A stretch of 64,000 nt of DNA from Exiguobacterium qingdaonense (GCF_018617855.1 NZ_JACSKY010000004.1:62001-126000), one strand, 5' to 3'. Counted from the stretch's first letter, positions 33,959 to 43,470 are shown. Translations and numbers: made by a program. The notes: generated by a model from the sequence alone, not told the origin.

Positions 33959-34861
33959 TTATTTAATCGAGCCGCTTGTAATCCCCTTGATGATATGTTT
34001 TTGCATACCGAAGAAGAAGAGCAGAAGCGGAACGATTCCTAACACTAAACCAGCTAACGCCAAATCCCATTGTTTCGTGTATTGTCCAAAGAAATAGAAC
34101 GTCGCAAGCGGGATTGTCCGTAACTCGACATCACGAAGCACGAGCGATGGTAGCAGGAAATCGTTCCAAATCCATAGACTGTTCAAGATGACGATTGTCA
34201 CCGTGATCGGTTTGAGTAGTGGAAAAACGATGCGCCAAAATACTCCCCACGTCGAGCAACCATCAATGATGGCTGCTTCTTCAATCTCCTCGGGAATCGA
34301 CTTCATAAACCCGTGATAGAGAAACACGGATATACCAGAGCCAAATCCAAGATACATGACAATCAGACCCCAATGACTATTCAACAACCCAAGGACGCTC
34401 GAGACTTTCACGAGCGGAATCATGATCGACTGGAACGGAATGACCATCGCTGCCACGAACAAGAAGAAAATTAACGTCGAGATCCAATGCTTTGTTCGAA
34501 CGAGCTTCCACGCCGCCATCGAGGTGAAGATGACGATCACCGCGTTCGCCCCGACCGTGATGAGGAGCGAATTTAAAAATACGCGCCCATAATTCATCGC
34601 TTCCCATGCTTCTGTATAATTTGACGTCAACCATTCAGACGGCAAAGCGGACGTGTTCGTAAAAATTTCGGCCATCGATTTGAACGAGTTCGCGACAACA
34701 TAGTAGAACGGTACCAAATAAAGAAGTCCGAGCAGGATGGCGACAAGTTCGATAACACCGAGATTCCACGAGTACATTCCCGGACGAAGAGGTCGCTTCG
34801 GAATCTGTGTTGGCGTCTCATCTAACTTCCTCTCGACACGCTCCAATTTTTCAGTCGTCAT
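33959..34861 (-). CDS. Sugar ABC permease, MalG-like
   Basis: 300 aa, six membrane helices and the conserved EAA loop (EEAAIIDGCSTWGVFWRIVFPLLKP) in the fourth cytoplasmic region. Second permease of a carbohydrate ABC importer. It overlaps the MalF-like gene by 4 bp. No ATPase gene lies in the cluster; a shared MsmK/UgpC-type ATPase encoded elsewhere is likely, as in many Firmicutes. Confidence 0.9.
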   Translation of the reverse strand: MTTEKLERVERKLDETPTQIPKRPLRPGMYSWNLGVIELVAILLGLLYLVPFYYVVANSFKSMAEIFTNTSALPSEWLTSNYTEAWEAMNYGRVFLNSLLITVGANAVIVIFTSMAAWKLVRTKHWISTLIFFLFVAAMVIPFQSIMIPLVKVSSVLGLLNSHWGLIVMYLGFGSGISVFLYHGFMKSIPEEIEEAAIIDGCSTWGVFWRIVFPLLKPITVTIVILNSLWIWNDFLLPSLVLRDVELRTIPLATFYFFGQYTKQWDLALAGLVLGIVPLLLFFFGMQKHIIKGITSGSIK

Positions 34862-35763
34862 GCCTCCACCTCCCGTTTTTTCGTGACATACACTTGTGTC
34901 ACCGTAATCGCAGCCACGACTAAGAAGAAGATGACCGCCTTCGCTGACCCGAGACCATAATTGTTATTCACAAAAGACTCGGTGTAAATATTTAAGGCTA
35001 ACATCTCGGTCGATTTAAACGGTCCACCGTTCGTGAGTGACAAGTTCGTATCAAACACTTTGAACGACCAAGAAATCGTTAGGAACAAACAGATGGTGAT
35101 CGATGGCATTATCATCGGCAAGGTGATATGGCGGAGCATCTTGAAGCGGTTCGCCCCATCGATTCGAGCCGCCTCCATCAAGTCAGTCGGCACATTTTGG
35201 AGCGCCGCGATGTAAATGACCATGACATACCCGCCTCCTTGCCAAATGGCGACAATGACGATGCCCCAAAATGCCGTTTGCGCATCACCGAGCCACGGTA
35301 ATTCGAATAAGCTCCACCCCGTCAACGCACCGATCGAGGCAAATCCTTTCACATAAATGAACTGCCAAATGAATCCGAGAATCAAGCCACCAATCAAATT
35401 TGGCATGAAGAAAATCGTTCGTAAGAAGTTTCGTGTCTTTATGTTCATCGTCAATAATAGCGCCAATGAGAAACCGACGATATTCGTCAATAAGACGGAC
35501 ACGATCGTATATTTTGTCGTGATCCAAAAAGAAGATCGGAACTGCTCATCTTCGAGAAACAAGCGTTGATAGTTTTCGAATCCGATAAAGTTCAATTCTC
35601 CTGTCACACCGTTCCAATCTGTGAAACTATAATAAATTCCATTGAAAAACGGGATGAGTACGATGGCGACAAATGCCAGAAAAGCAGGTCCGACAAATGC
35701 CACAAAACTCGCAGGTTTTCTCCAATTTCGTCTTTGTTTCGTCCGTTTAGCCGTTTCATTCAT
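34858..35763 (-). CDS. Sugar ABC permease, MalF-like
   Basis: 301 aa, six membrane helices and EAA motif (EAARIDGANRFKMLRHITLP). Starts at MNETAK, with GGAGG eight bases upstream. Forms the channel with the MalG-like partner and takes substrate from the lipoprotein encoded at 31112. First gene of its operon; the 25-bp shared motif lies 58 bp upstream. Confidence 0.9.
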   Translation of the reverse strand: MNETAKRTKQRRNWRKPASFVAFVGPAFLAFVAIVLIPFFNGIYYSFTDWNGVTGELNFIGFENYQRLFLEDEQFRSSFWITTKYTIVSVLLTNIVGFSLALLLTMNIKTRNFLRTIFFMPNLIGGLILGFIWQFIYVKGFASIGALTGWSLFELPWLGDAQTAFWGIVIVAIWQGGGYVMVIYIAALQNVPTDLMEAARIDGANRFKMLRHITLPMIMPSITICLFLTISWSFKVFDTNLSLTNGGPFKSTEMLALNIYTESFVNNNYGLGSAKAVIFFLVVAAITVTQVYVTKKREVEA

Positions 35764-35820
35764 CTGTATCGCCTCCACTATCAATGTATCGCGTCAAACT
35801 CATTATGAAAACGGATACAT

Positions 35821-35845
35821 TTGACGGAAAGGGTGGAATATATTG
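35821..35845. repeat. Shared 25-bp motif, copy B (upstream of the sugar permeases)
   Basis: Begins TTGACGGAAAGGGTGGAA; 22 of 25 bases match copy A. It also lies upstream of the rightward fhs promoter (35862), so an activator here could face both ways. Confidence 0.65.
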
Positions 35846-35861
35846 AACGGAATGAATGAAA

Positions 35862-35889
35862 TTGAACACATAATGAGTTATGATAAAAT
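35862..35889 (+). promoter_or_regulatory. Promoter of fhs
   Basis: TTGAAC at 35862-35867, 16-bp spacer, TAAAAT at 35884-35889. Transcription would begin near 35896, giving a ~110-base leader. Confidence 0.6.
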
Positions 35890-35900
35890 CAATGATTATA

Positions 35901-35990
35901 CGAACGGTAGGAACATGATTCGCCTTCATCCGTTCGATAACCGGAAAAATCCGAATGATGATAACCTTATATAAATATATCGTTCGATAA
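35901..35990. promoter_or_regulatory. PurR-box-like repeats ahead of fhs
   Basis: CGAACGG (35901-35907) and CCGTTCG (35930-35936) form a perfect inverted repeat with a 22-bp spacer. CGTTCGATAA occurs exactly twice (35931-35940 and 35981-35990). The CCGAAC/GTTCGG core of Gram-positive PurR boxes fits; fhs belongs to purine supply. The flanks match only partly. Confidence 0.45.
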
Positions 35991-36007
35991 ACGGAGGGAC
36001 TTTTTGA

Positions 36008-37693
36008 ATGACAACGACGAAACCATTGTCCGACCTTACCATCGCCCAACAAGCTACAACATTGCCAATCAAAGATATTGCAGCAAAAATCGGATTGCAT
36101 GAAGACGACCTAGATCTTTATGGAAAATACAAGGCTAAACTTTCTTTTGATGTAATCGAACGTGTGAAGACGCGTGAAGACGGGAAGCTCGTTCTCGTCA
36201 CTGCGATCAATCCGACGCCCGCTGGTGAAGGGAAATCAACGGTGACGGTCGGATTAGGACAAGCCTTGAACCAATTGGATAAACAAGCAATCGTTTGTCT
36301 TCGCGAACCTTCTCTCGGGCCGACGATGGGCTTAAAGGGTGGTGCAGCCGGAGGTGGTTTCAGTCAAGTGCTCCCAATGGAAGACATCAACCTCCACTTC
36401 ACAGGTGACATGCACGCCATCACATCGGCACACAACACCATCAGTGCTATGATCGATAATCATTTACATCAAGGAAACGACCTCGGAATCGATGTCCGAA
36501 ACATTGTGTGGAAGCGCGTCCTTGACTTGAACGACCGTGCTCTCCGCCATGTGACAGTCGGACTTGGTGGACCCGCTCACGGAGTACCTCGTGAGGATGG
36601 ATTTGATATTACCGTCGCCTCAGAAATTATGGCTATTCTCTGTCTTGCGGATTCATTAAGTGACCTTGAAGAACGCATTAAACGTATCGTCGTCGCCTAT
36701 GATGACCAAAAAGAACCGATCACCGCCGAGCAAATCGGGGCTGCCGGCGCCGCAACGTTGTTGTTGAAAGAGGCATTTAAACCGAACCTCGTCCAAACGC
36801 TCGAGCAAACACCTGCCATCGTCCACGGTGGACCGTTCGCAAACATCGCACACGGATGCAACTCGCTCATCGCGACGAAAACCGCTTTAAAACTCGGAGA
36901 ATATGTGGTGACGGAGGCTGGATTCGGTGCCGACCTCGGAGCAGAAAAGTTTTGTCACATCAAATCCCGGGTCGGAGAACTAAATCCGGACGCGGTCGTC
37001 CTCGTCGCGACCGTCCGCGCTTTAAAAATGCATGGCGGCATATCGAAAGACCAACTCCATCACGAGAATGTAGGCGCAGTCGGAGAGGGCTTGAAGTTAC
37101 TCGCAAAGCATATTGATACGATGAAGAAACTCGGATTACCGACGGTCGTCGCATTGAATCGTTTCAATTCAGACACAGAAGAAGAACTCGCAACCGTTTT
37201 GGACTGGTGTGCGGCACATAACATTCGCGCCTCCCTCAGTGAAGTGTGGGCAAGCGGTGGTCTTGGTGGACAACAATTGGCTGAAGCGGTCATCGATGCT
37301 GTCGAGTCGAATGAAAGCAAGTTGAATCCACTTTATGAGTTGAGCGATTCGATTGAACTGAAAATCAAAACGATTGCCCGGGAAGTATATGGGGCTGCTG
37401 ACGTCGTGTTTACAGCAAAAGCGCAAAAACAAATGAAAGAAATAGAGCGGAACGGCTGGGCCGACCTTCCGATTTGTATGGCAAAAACACCGTTCTCTCT
37501 ATCGGACGACCCAGTAAAATTCGGTTACCAAAAAGGATTTACAATCACCGTCCGTGAATTGAAACCATCTGTAGGGGCCGGGTTCCTCGTCGCCCTCACA
37601 GGGAACGTACTGACGATGCCAGGTTTGCCAAAACATCCGGCGGCTCTCAACATGGGAATCGACGAATCTGGAAAAGCGATTGGACTTTTCTAA
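36008..37693 (+). CDS. fhs: Formate-tetrahydrofolate ligase
   Basis: 561 aa, the typical Fhs length. ATP-dependent formation of 10-formyl-tetrahydrofolate from formate. P-loop [18 protein letters not shown] (~68), [20 protein letters not shown], and the C-terminal [14 protein letters not shown] motif. GGAGGGA before the ATG. It supplies one-carbon units for purines; the formate may come from PflB. Followed by a hydrolase gene 14 bases on, probably in the same mRNA. Confidence 0.97.
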   Translation: MTTTKPLSDLTIAQQATTLPIKDIAAKIGLHEDDLDLYGKYKAKLSFDVIERVKTREDGKLVLVTAINPTPAGEGKSTVTVGLGQALNQLDKQAIVCLREPSLGPTMGLKGGAAGGGFSQVLPMEDINLHFTGDMHAITSAHNTISAMIDNHLHQGNDLGIDVRNIVWKRVLDLNDRALRHVTVGLGGPAHGVPREDGFDITVASEIMAILCLADSLSDLEERIKRIVVAYDDQKEPITAEQIGAAGAATLLLKEAFKPNLVQTLEQTPAIVHGGPFANIAHGCNSLIATKTALKLGEYVVTEAGFGADLGAEKFCHIKSRVGELNPDAVVLVATVRALKMHGGISKDQLHHENVGAVGEGLKLLAKHIDTMKKLGLPTVVALNRFNSDTEEELATVLDWCAAHNIRASLSEVWASGGLGGQQLAEAVIDAVESNESKLNPLYELSDSIELKIKTIAREVYGAADVVFTAKAQKQMKEIERNGWADLPICMAKTPFSLSDDPVKFGYQKGFTITVRELKPSVGAGFLVALTGNVLTMPGLPKHPAALNMGIDESGKAIGLF

Positions 37694-37707
37694 TAGGAGG
37701 ATGACAG

Positions 37708-38616
37708 ATGATCGTTTCGGAGTTGACGTATCCTGACGGGTACCAAACGCAAGTGATGAAAGTTAGTGCAGAACAGGCAATTGGTAAAATTTTCATTTTC
37801 CATGGAATGCTCGAGCATTACGAAAGATATATCGACCTCGCTCAATATATGTCAAAAAATGGATATGATGTGTTCGTATGTGATTTACGTGGGGCAGGGG
37901 CGAGCGCTCACGAACAAAGCACATACGGACACCTTCCATCCGGGACGGGATTTCAACAACTCGTCGAGGATGCCCAGTATATGCTCGACGAATATAGTGA
38001 TGAGCGCCCCACCTACCTGTTAGGTCATAGCTTCGGGTCGCTTCTCGTACGACGACTCGGGCAAATCATGGGTCATGCGTTATCCGGTATTGTCGCCGTC
38101 GCCCCACCACCACATCCCGGGGTCGCAGGAGAAATCGGCCATCGCTTTATTGCTACCGCAGTGAAACGCAAAGGTGAAACGTATCAATCTAAATTTTTCG
38201 AACGACTGTTGTTCGGTCGCTATAACCTCAAATTCTTACCTGCTCGAACGGATAGCGATTGGATCTCAAGCATTCCAGATGAGGTCGATTCCTACATCGA
38301 TGACCCCAATTGTGGCGGACTTCCTTCACTCGGTTTTTTACACGAAGTGACTCACGCCTCACTCGACGTCACGACATCGGCACGGATACATGAACACCCG
38401 AAGTCACTTCCGGTTTTATTCGTCGCTGGAGCGGACGACCCTGTCACTCACGATGGTGAGGGGTTGAATGGAATCATTCAGAAATATCGTAAAGCGGATA
38501 TCGAACCCTCTGTCGCCACATACGACAATGCCCGACATGAAATCCTCCGTGAAACGCATCGTCAACAGGTGTGGTCACATATCCTCAGTTGGATGAACGA
38601 AAACAAAACCCATTAA
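37708..38616 (+). CDS. Alpha/beta hydrolase (lysophospholipase/monoacylglycerol lipase-like)
   Basis: 302 aa. Nucleophile elbow GHSFGS (~107), early FHGMLEHYERYIDLA typical of serine aminopeptidase_S33/monoglyceride lipases, acid in VAGADDPV (~250), and His in NARHEIL (~277). Cytoplasmic; no signal peptide. Substrate probably a lysophospholipid or monoacylglycerol; not certain. GGAGG precedes the ATG and a terminator follows. Confidence 0.86.
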   Translation: MIVSELTYPDGYQTQVMKVSAEQAIGKIFIFHGMLEHYERYIDLAQYMSKNGYDVFVCDLRGAGASAHEQSTYGHLPSGTGFQQLVEDAQYMLDEYSDERPTYLLGHSFGSLLVRRLGQIMGHALSGIVAVAPPPHPGVAGEIGHRFIATAVKRKGETYQSKFFERLLFGRYNLKFLPARTDSDWISSIPDEVDSYIDDPNCGGLPSLGFLHEVTHASLDVTTSARIHEHPKSLPVLFVAGADDPVTHDGEGLNGIIQKYRKADIEPSVATYDNARHEILRETHRQQVWSHILSWMNENKTH

Positions 38617-38623
38617 TTTACTC

Positions 38624-38650
38624 ATTCCCCTTTTATAAGGGGAATTTTTA
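38624..38650 (+). terminator. Terminator of the fhs-hydrolase unit
   Basis: ATTCCCC (38624-38630) pairs with GGGGAAT (38639-38645), then TTTTATTT. Confidence 0.88.
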
Positions 38651-38786
38651 TTTACCTAATTTTAGAAAAAGTATTTTAAGCATTTACCTTTTTTAAAATT
38701 ATGCATCTTCTTTCCAATTTTTAAGTACGTTATACTTAGACCGCAATCACTTTTATCACGTTTTTTTATCCGAAAGGGGTAACATA

Positions 38787-41756
38787 TTGAAACCGACACT
38801 CTCACGGTTGGGGGTAGCCGCGATCGTCTCAAGTACGATCTTGAGCACTGTTGCACCTCTCCAATCATACGCAGCAACATCAGAAGGAACCGTCAACACA
38901 CCGATACTAAATGTGCGCTCCGATTCGTCGACGACGTCTTCGATTGTCGGCAAGTTAACAGAAGGTACGACGGTCGATGTATTTACCGTCAATGATCAAT
39001 GGGCACAAATCAGCTTTGAAGGTCAAAAACGATACGTATCGGCTTCTTATTTGACGATGGGAACTCCTGTTTCAACAACAGCTACTACATCTAGTTCATT
39101 ATACGTCGCTGAGATGAACGTTAATCTCCGTTCGTCGATGTCAACATCCGCTTCGATTGAAACGGTCATCCCTAAAGGAGCGACGGTGACCTATCAATCA
39201 ACCCATGGAGCGACGGGATCTTGGTATAGAGTTCAGTTTGGCACATACACAGGCTATGTCGCCGCTCGATACTTCAGCCAAACGAGTCCGGCATTTTATG
39301 CTTCGAAAACAGCCGTTTTATACAATTCGACCGGTTCTGGAGCGTCTAAAATCGCCACGATCCCAGAAGGCGCGAAAGTCACTTATTTGGATTCATTAGG
39401 TGCGACAGGATCATGGTATAAACTCGAATACGGTTCGCTCGTCGGATACGCTCCGGCACGCCATTTCACATCGACACCACTCGCTCCCGAAGCCGTCACC
39501 GCTTACTATGCAGTGAAAAACGTTGCGCTTTACAACGGTTCAGGGACCGGTGCGACAAAAATTGCGACCATCCCGCTCGGAGCAGAGATCAAGCGCGTAC
39601 ATGTGAATGGATTAAGCTCATCGTGGTTCAAAGTTCAGTATGGAAACACGGTCGGCTATGCGGCAGCACGTAACTTCTCCACATCAAAACCCGAAGCAGT
39701 CGTCAAAACAACCTACTATGCGGTTCGAGACCTCGTATTGTATGAGTCATCCGCTTCTGGAGCTGCTCGTCTTCGTACAATCAAAGAAGGGACAAAAGTG
39801 GTTCAAGTATCTGATGCCAACCTGCCCGGCTCTTGGTTCAAAATTGAGCATGATGGTGTCACCGGGTTTGCTGCCGCTCGTCACTTTTCAACGAAAGCTC
39901 CAGAAGAAGTGAAGATTACGCCATATTTCGCGATTCGAAACGTCGCGATGTATAGTTCTTCTGCTGCAGGGGCGACAAAAATCGATACGATTCCATTCGG
40001 TGCTGTAGTTGAACAAATCTCACAACGTGACCTTTCTAGTTCATGGTTCAAAATTCGCTATGACGGAAAAACAGGATACGCAGGTTCTAGTCACTTTTCA
40101 TCGAAAGATCCCGCGGTCGTCGTGAAAACTGATTACTACACTACCCGTGATGTCGTTTTGTACAATCGTTCGGATGCAAGCAAAGTTAAAATTGCTGTCA
40201 TTCCGTTCGGTACGAAAGTCCAACAAGTATCTGAACCCGGCCTTACAGATCGCTTCTTCAAAATCGAATACGGTCCGATCACCGGCTATGCGACGGCAGA
40301 TTACTTCTCAAAAACAGCACCATCAGACGAACAATACGAAGAGGAACGTCAAGTCCGTGTTTATGTAGATGGGAATACCCCATTGAACGTTCGGTCGACA
40401 CCAGAAGTAACGACCTCAAATAAGGTTGGAACATTGACGACCGGAACACTCGTCAACATTAAACCGATTGTCGGGTCAGACTGGGCACTTCTCACAAATG
40501 GTACTTTTAAAGGAAATTATATTCATACGGACTACGTCGTACCTGTCACAACGACTCCACCTGCGACAGGCATCACGAAAAAAGTCTCGTACACGAGCTA
40601 CCCGATGAGCGTGAGGCAGATGGCAGAGCGTCAAGTGGCACAATTCGCCCAAACTGATGCACATCGGTATGACGAAGCTTATTTACCACGTGCTTGGGTC
40701 AGTGTGAACGGTTCGACAGGGACGATTGTCAAGCCAGAGATGACAGTCATCTCTGGCTTAGGAACAGCATTGAAGATGGCAGCCTCTTCAAGCTCCTCAT
40801 CACTTGTCACGATTCCATACGGGGCCAAGATCCAGTATGTCGATCGCCACACTTCCGGTTCAACTGTTTGGTATAAAGTGAAATATGGTACGATGACCGG
40901 CTACGTCACACCAGGATCAGTCGTCGGGACAGCAAACATTTTGAGTCGGCCGATTTTAACATCTCACGCCTATGGACAAATCAATACAGGTGAAACTGTA
41001 ACGATAACTGGTCAGACGGGGACGTACTATACGATTTCGTATAAACGACCGGCTGGACATAACATTCGCGTATTCGACAACACATGGCGTCGCGCTTCAG
41101 TAGATGATTTACTCTCGTATGTCGACCCGAGTCAGGTGGACTCGAATTCACGTTCGTTCTATCAGTTCCTAGACTTATCAAAGAGTGCCGGAACAACCGC
41201 GACGACGTTAAACAAAGTTCTCACGTCTAAAGGAACACTCAGCGGACAAGGTCAAGCGTTCGTCGATGCGGCAAGTATGTATGGCGTGAACGAAGTATAT
41301 CTTCTCTCACATGCCCTACTTGAAACCGGACACGGCACGTCGCTCCTGGCAAAAGGAGTCCCTGTCGACAAAGATGGCAATGCGTTGATCAACTCGAGCG
41401 GGAAGCGAATTTACCCAGAGCGACCAGTGGCAGCCACGGTCTACAATATGTACGGAATTCAAGCGACCGATAGCAATCCGCTTGGGAACGGCGCTAAGTA
41501 CGCTTTCCAGCAAAAATGGTTCTCACCGAAAGAGGCAATCATTGGGGGAGCTTACTGGATCGGAGCAAAATATATTAATAATCCGCAATACATGCAAAAC
41601 ACGCTCTACAAGATGCGCTTCAACCCGTCTTCACCCGGAACTCACCAATACGCAACCGATATCGGATGGGCCGTGAAACAGACGACTAGCATCTATAATA
41701 TCTATCAATCCCTTGATGCTTACACACTTAACTTCGATGTACCTAAATATCAATAG
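38787..41756 (+). CDS. Secreted multi-SH3 endo-beta-N-acetylglucosaminidase (autolysin)
   Basis: 989 aa, TTG start with GAAAGGGG upstream. Signal peptide (~1-29, ending in SYAA). Then about nine bacterial SH3 repeats: two SH3_3-type (about 33-170), five near-identical ~75-residue units opening AFYA/YYAV/YFAI and ending GYA-AR-FS, then two more (to ~720). The C-terminal part is a GH73 glucosaminidase; catalytic Glu is in ALLETGHGTS and FLDLSKSAG matches LytD-type enzymes. It cleaves the glycan strand of peptidoglycan. The SH3 array probably grips the wall. No sortase motif. Confidence 0.92.
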   Translation: MKPTLSRLGVAAIVSSTILSTVAPLQSYAATSEGTVNTPILNVRSDSSTTSSIVGKLTEGTTVDVFTVNDQWAQISFEGQKRYVSASYLTMGTPVSTTATTSSSLYVAEMNVNLRSSMSTSASIETVIPKGATVTYQSTHGATGSWYRVQFGTYTGYVAARYFSQTSPAFYASKTAVLYNSTGSGASKIATIPEGAKVTYLDSLGATGSWYKLEYGSLVGYAPARHFTSTPLAPEAVTAYYAVKNVALYNGSGTGATKIATIPLGAEIKRVHVNGLSSSWFKVQYGNTVGYAAARNFSTSKPEAVVKTTYYAVRDLVLYESSASGAARLRTIKEGTKVVQVSDANLPGSWFKIEHDGVTGFAAARHFSTKAPEEVKITPYFAIRNVAMYSSSAAGATKIDTIPFGAVVEQISQRDLSSSWFKIRYDGKTGYAGSSHFSSKDPAVVVKTDYYTTRDVVLYNRSDASKVKIAVIPFGTKVQQVSEPGLTDRFFKIEYGPITGYATADYFSKTAPSDEQYEEERQVRVYVDGNTPLNVRSTPEVTTSNKVGTLTTGTLVNIKPIVGSDWALLTNGTFKGNYIHTDYVVPVTTTPPATGITKKVSYTSYPMSVRQMAERQVAQFAQTDAHRYDEAYLPRAWVSVNGSTGTIVKPEMTVISGLGTALKMAASSSSSSLVTIPYGAKIQYVDRHTSGSTVWYKVKYGTMTGYVTPGSVVGTANILSRPILTSHAYGQINTGETVTITGQTGTYYTISYKRPAGHNIRVFDNTWRRASVDDLLSYVDPSQVDSNSRSFYQFLDLSKSAGTTATTLNKVLTSKGTLSGQGQAFVDAASMYGVNEVYLLSHALLETGHGTSLLAKGVPVDKDGNALINSSGKRIYPERPVAATVYNMYGIQATDSNPLGNGAKYAFQQKWFSPKEAIIGGAYWIGAKYINNPQYMQNTLYKMRFNPSSPGTHQYATDIGWAVKQTTSIYNIYQSLDAYTLNFDVPKYQ

Positions 41757-41795
41757 AAAAGAGACACGCGCCTCGTTGGCGTCGTGTCTCCTTTT
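41757..41795. terminator. Bidirectional terminator
   Basis: GAGACACG/CGTGTCTC with an inner CGCC/GGCG stem, flanked by AAAA and TTTT. Shared by the glucosaminidase and the convergent 41794 gene. Confidence 0.85.
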
Positions 41796-42207
41796 ATGTC
41801 CACTCGATCGAGTCGATGATGGATTCGATCTCCATTTTTTCATTGGTCACCTGATCGGCTACGTATGTTAAAAATAAGAGCCGCTTTCCATCGGTCAAGG
41901 ACCATACGTCTAAATGCATGCCGTCTTCAATCCCACTCGCGTAAGCTGTCGTCATGTCACTCGTCTCATCGGTCACACTCGGTGCGATTTTCACGTCAAT
42001 CGGGAACTCACCTAAGAACGTGTTCAACTCGCTCAGTGCGGATTTTTTCGGTTCTTGCGAATCTTCTGATTCATAAATCGAGATTTGAAGTGTCCCTTGC
42101 GCATCCTCTTCTGTCGAATAGAAGCTCACATAGTCCTCTTCTTCGCTATACTCATAATGTTCAGGATACGTCAGGCGGAACCACCCATCAATTTCATATT
42201 CTTTCAT
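41794..42207 (-). CDS. Small acidic protein, third gene of a three-gene operon
   Basis: 137 aa, soluble, acidic (YSEEEDYVSFYSTEEDAQG). The pattern resembles the single-domain PsbP/DUF1795 fold (N-terminal GWFRLTYPEHYEY, C-terminal LTYVADQVTNEKMEIESIIDSI), a group that includes immunity-like proteins. It overlaps the gene upstream by 4 bp. Family assignment tentative; function unknown. Confidence 0.6.
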   Translation of the reverse strand: MKEYEIDGWFRLTYPEHYEYSEEEDYVSFYSTEEDAQGTLQISIYESEDSQEPKKSALSELNTFLGEFPIDVKIAPSVTDETSDMTTAYASGIEDGMHLDVWSLTDGKRLLFLTYVADQVTNEKMEIESIIDSIEWT

Positions 42208-42758
42208 GCTGTCTTCTCCTTTACTTGCTTAAATGCCAGCCCTGTGACCATTTTAGCTTGAAGCGCATACTTCAATCGGTCGGTCACATAAAGACGTTGG
42301 CTATTTTCGTCTTGGGCAATCATATGTCCAAACAAATCCATTCGGACCGTTTGATCAGATAGGAAGTAGAGTCGATCCGCGCTTAACGGACGATATTCGT
42401 TCGAATGCTCAAGGTATTCGATTTCAAAGCGGCGGAGGACGTTGAGCGCACAGTAACGGTCGGTTTTTCCCGTGCTTGTATGAAGTTCGACCCGAACGAG
42501 CTGAACGTCATACGGACAGACGTTCATAAAAATAGGTCCCACCCGCTCGTGAATTAAGAGAATGCCCATATCGGTCTCAATTAAATCAGGTAAGGCTTTT
42601 TCATCTTGTGAGATGCTTAACACGACATACGGTCGGTTTGTCGGTGCGAGCAATTCTCCTTTATAAAACCGAAATCGCTGAATCCCTGTTAAAACCCGGG
42701 CACGCCAGGCACTCCCACGAGCCTCGGCTTCGATCCGATACAACCTCTCTCCACTCAC
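42204..42758 (-). CDS. Imm11/DUF1629-like protein (possible toxin immunity)
   Basis: About 184 aa from a GTG at 42758 (GGGGG five bases upstream). A longer reading adds 16 residues into the previous gene. C-terminal features RLYFLSDQTVRMDLF, RLYVTDRLKYALQ and MVTGLAFKQV resemble the Imm11/DUF1629 pattern (serine/thr-d-Rlk-al-...-tGleF). Such proteins are predicted immunity partners of polymorphic toxins. No toxin gene is visible here. The family call is my reading of the motif, not a search. Confidence 0.5.
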   Translation of the reverse strand: MSGERLYRIEAEARGSAWRARVLTGIQRFRFYKGELLAPTNRPYVVLSISQDEKALPDLIETDMGILLIHERVGPIFMNVCPYDVQLVRVELHTSTGKTDRYCALNVLRRFEIEYLEHSNEYRPLSADRLYFLSDQTVRMDLFGHMIAQDENSQRLYVTDRLKYALQAKMVTGLAFKQVKEKTA

Positions 42759-42760
42759 AC

Positions 42761-43120
42761 TTACTCCCCCTTCACTTGTTTGAGCGCATCGACGAATCTT
42801 TCCCATTCCAGGTTGTCACAAACAACCTTATTTTCCAATCCCCATTCTTCGTCGATTGTCAAACGTACATCGTTCGATTCTGTGTGACGGGCGATTCGGA
42901 GGTCTCCTATCTGTATCGCATCTTTTTGGATCTGGAAGGTCGTACTCGGCAACCCAATCCACTTGACTCGTTCCGAACGCAGTACGACATGCCACTCATG
43001 ATCGTGTTGAATCGACAGCGTCCAGTTTCGGAGAGACACCGTCGTGTCCGTCTGTTTCGATTGTTGTAACATTCGAAACCCTTCGCTCATCAGTTGTAAA
43101 TATGATTTTCGTTCACTCAT
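42761..43120 (-). CDS. Hypothetical protein, first gene of the operon
   Basis: 119 aa, soluble, Trp-rich (WTLSIQHDHEWHVVL; EWGLENKV; LEWERF). Mostly beta-strand pattern then a C-terminal helix. Not recognised. The next gene's start lies 2 bases after its stop. The neighbourhood (Imm11-like next) suggests an orphan immunity set. Confidence 0.6.
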   Translation of the reverse strand: MSERKSYLQLMSEGFRMLQQSKQTDTTVSLRNWTLSIQHDHEWHVVLRSERVKWIGLPSTTFQIQKDAIQIGDLRIARHTESNDVRLTIDEEWGLENKVVCDNLEWERFVDALKQVKGE

Positions 43121-43199
43121 ATTTGATTTCTCCCCTTTTTTCTATTATCTTCGTTGTAGATAGGATTCTGCAACCTAAAAAGTTTTTTTAAAAAAGGGT

Positions 43200-43227
43200 T
43201 TGCAAATCTAATCTGATGTGCTATTAT
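43200..43227 (+). promoter_or_regulatory. Promoter of the tRNA-Gly pair
   Basis: TTGCAA at 43200-43205, 16-bp spacer, TATTAT at 43222-43227, 25 bp before the first tRNA. Confidence 0.7.
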
Positions 43228-43251
43228 ATCAAAGTAACGTTAATTCGTTTC

Positions 43252-43325
43252 GCGGGTGTAGTTTAATGGTAAAACCTCAGCCTTCCAAGCTGATGACGAG
43301 GGTTCGATTCCCTTCACCCGCTCCA
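43252..43325 (+). tRNA. tRNA-Gly (TCC)
   Basis: 74-base cloverleaf with encoded CCA: acceptor GCGGGTG/CACCCGC, anticodon loop CTTCCAA (anticodon TCC at 43284-43286), T-arm GGGTTCGATTCCC. Confidence 0.95.
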
Positions 43326-43338
43326 TATTTTCTTTCAT

Positions 43339-43412
43339 GCGGGTGTAGTTTAATGGTAAAACCTCAGCCTTCCAAGCTGATGACGAGAGTTCGATTCTCT
43401 TCACCCGCTCCA
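43339..43412 (+). tRNA. tRNA-Gly (TCC), second copy
   Basis: 74 bases with encoded CCA, 13 bases after the first copy. Identical except for one compensatory pair in the T-stem (GAGGG/CCCTT becomes GAGAG/CTCTT). Confidence 0.95.
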
Positions 43413-43470
43413 ATATCGACATATACGCGAGATGTTCTCGCACACATACACTGCACGGTTGAGACCTTGC

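Noticed and set aside
35601-35824. Rightward ORFs before fhs
   Set aside because: Antisense to the MalF-like gene and its promoter, low-complexity composition, no ribosome site.
39290-40330. Regular ~200-bp repeats considered as a CRISPR or tandem DNA repeat array
   Set aside because: They are codons of SH3 repeats in one continuous reading frame, with no conserved direct repeats and spacers.
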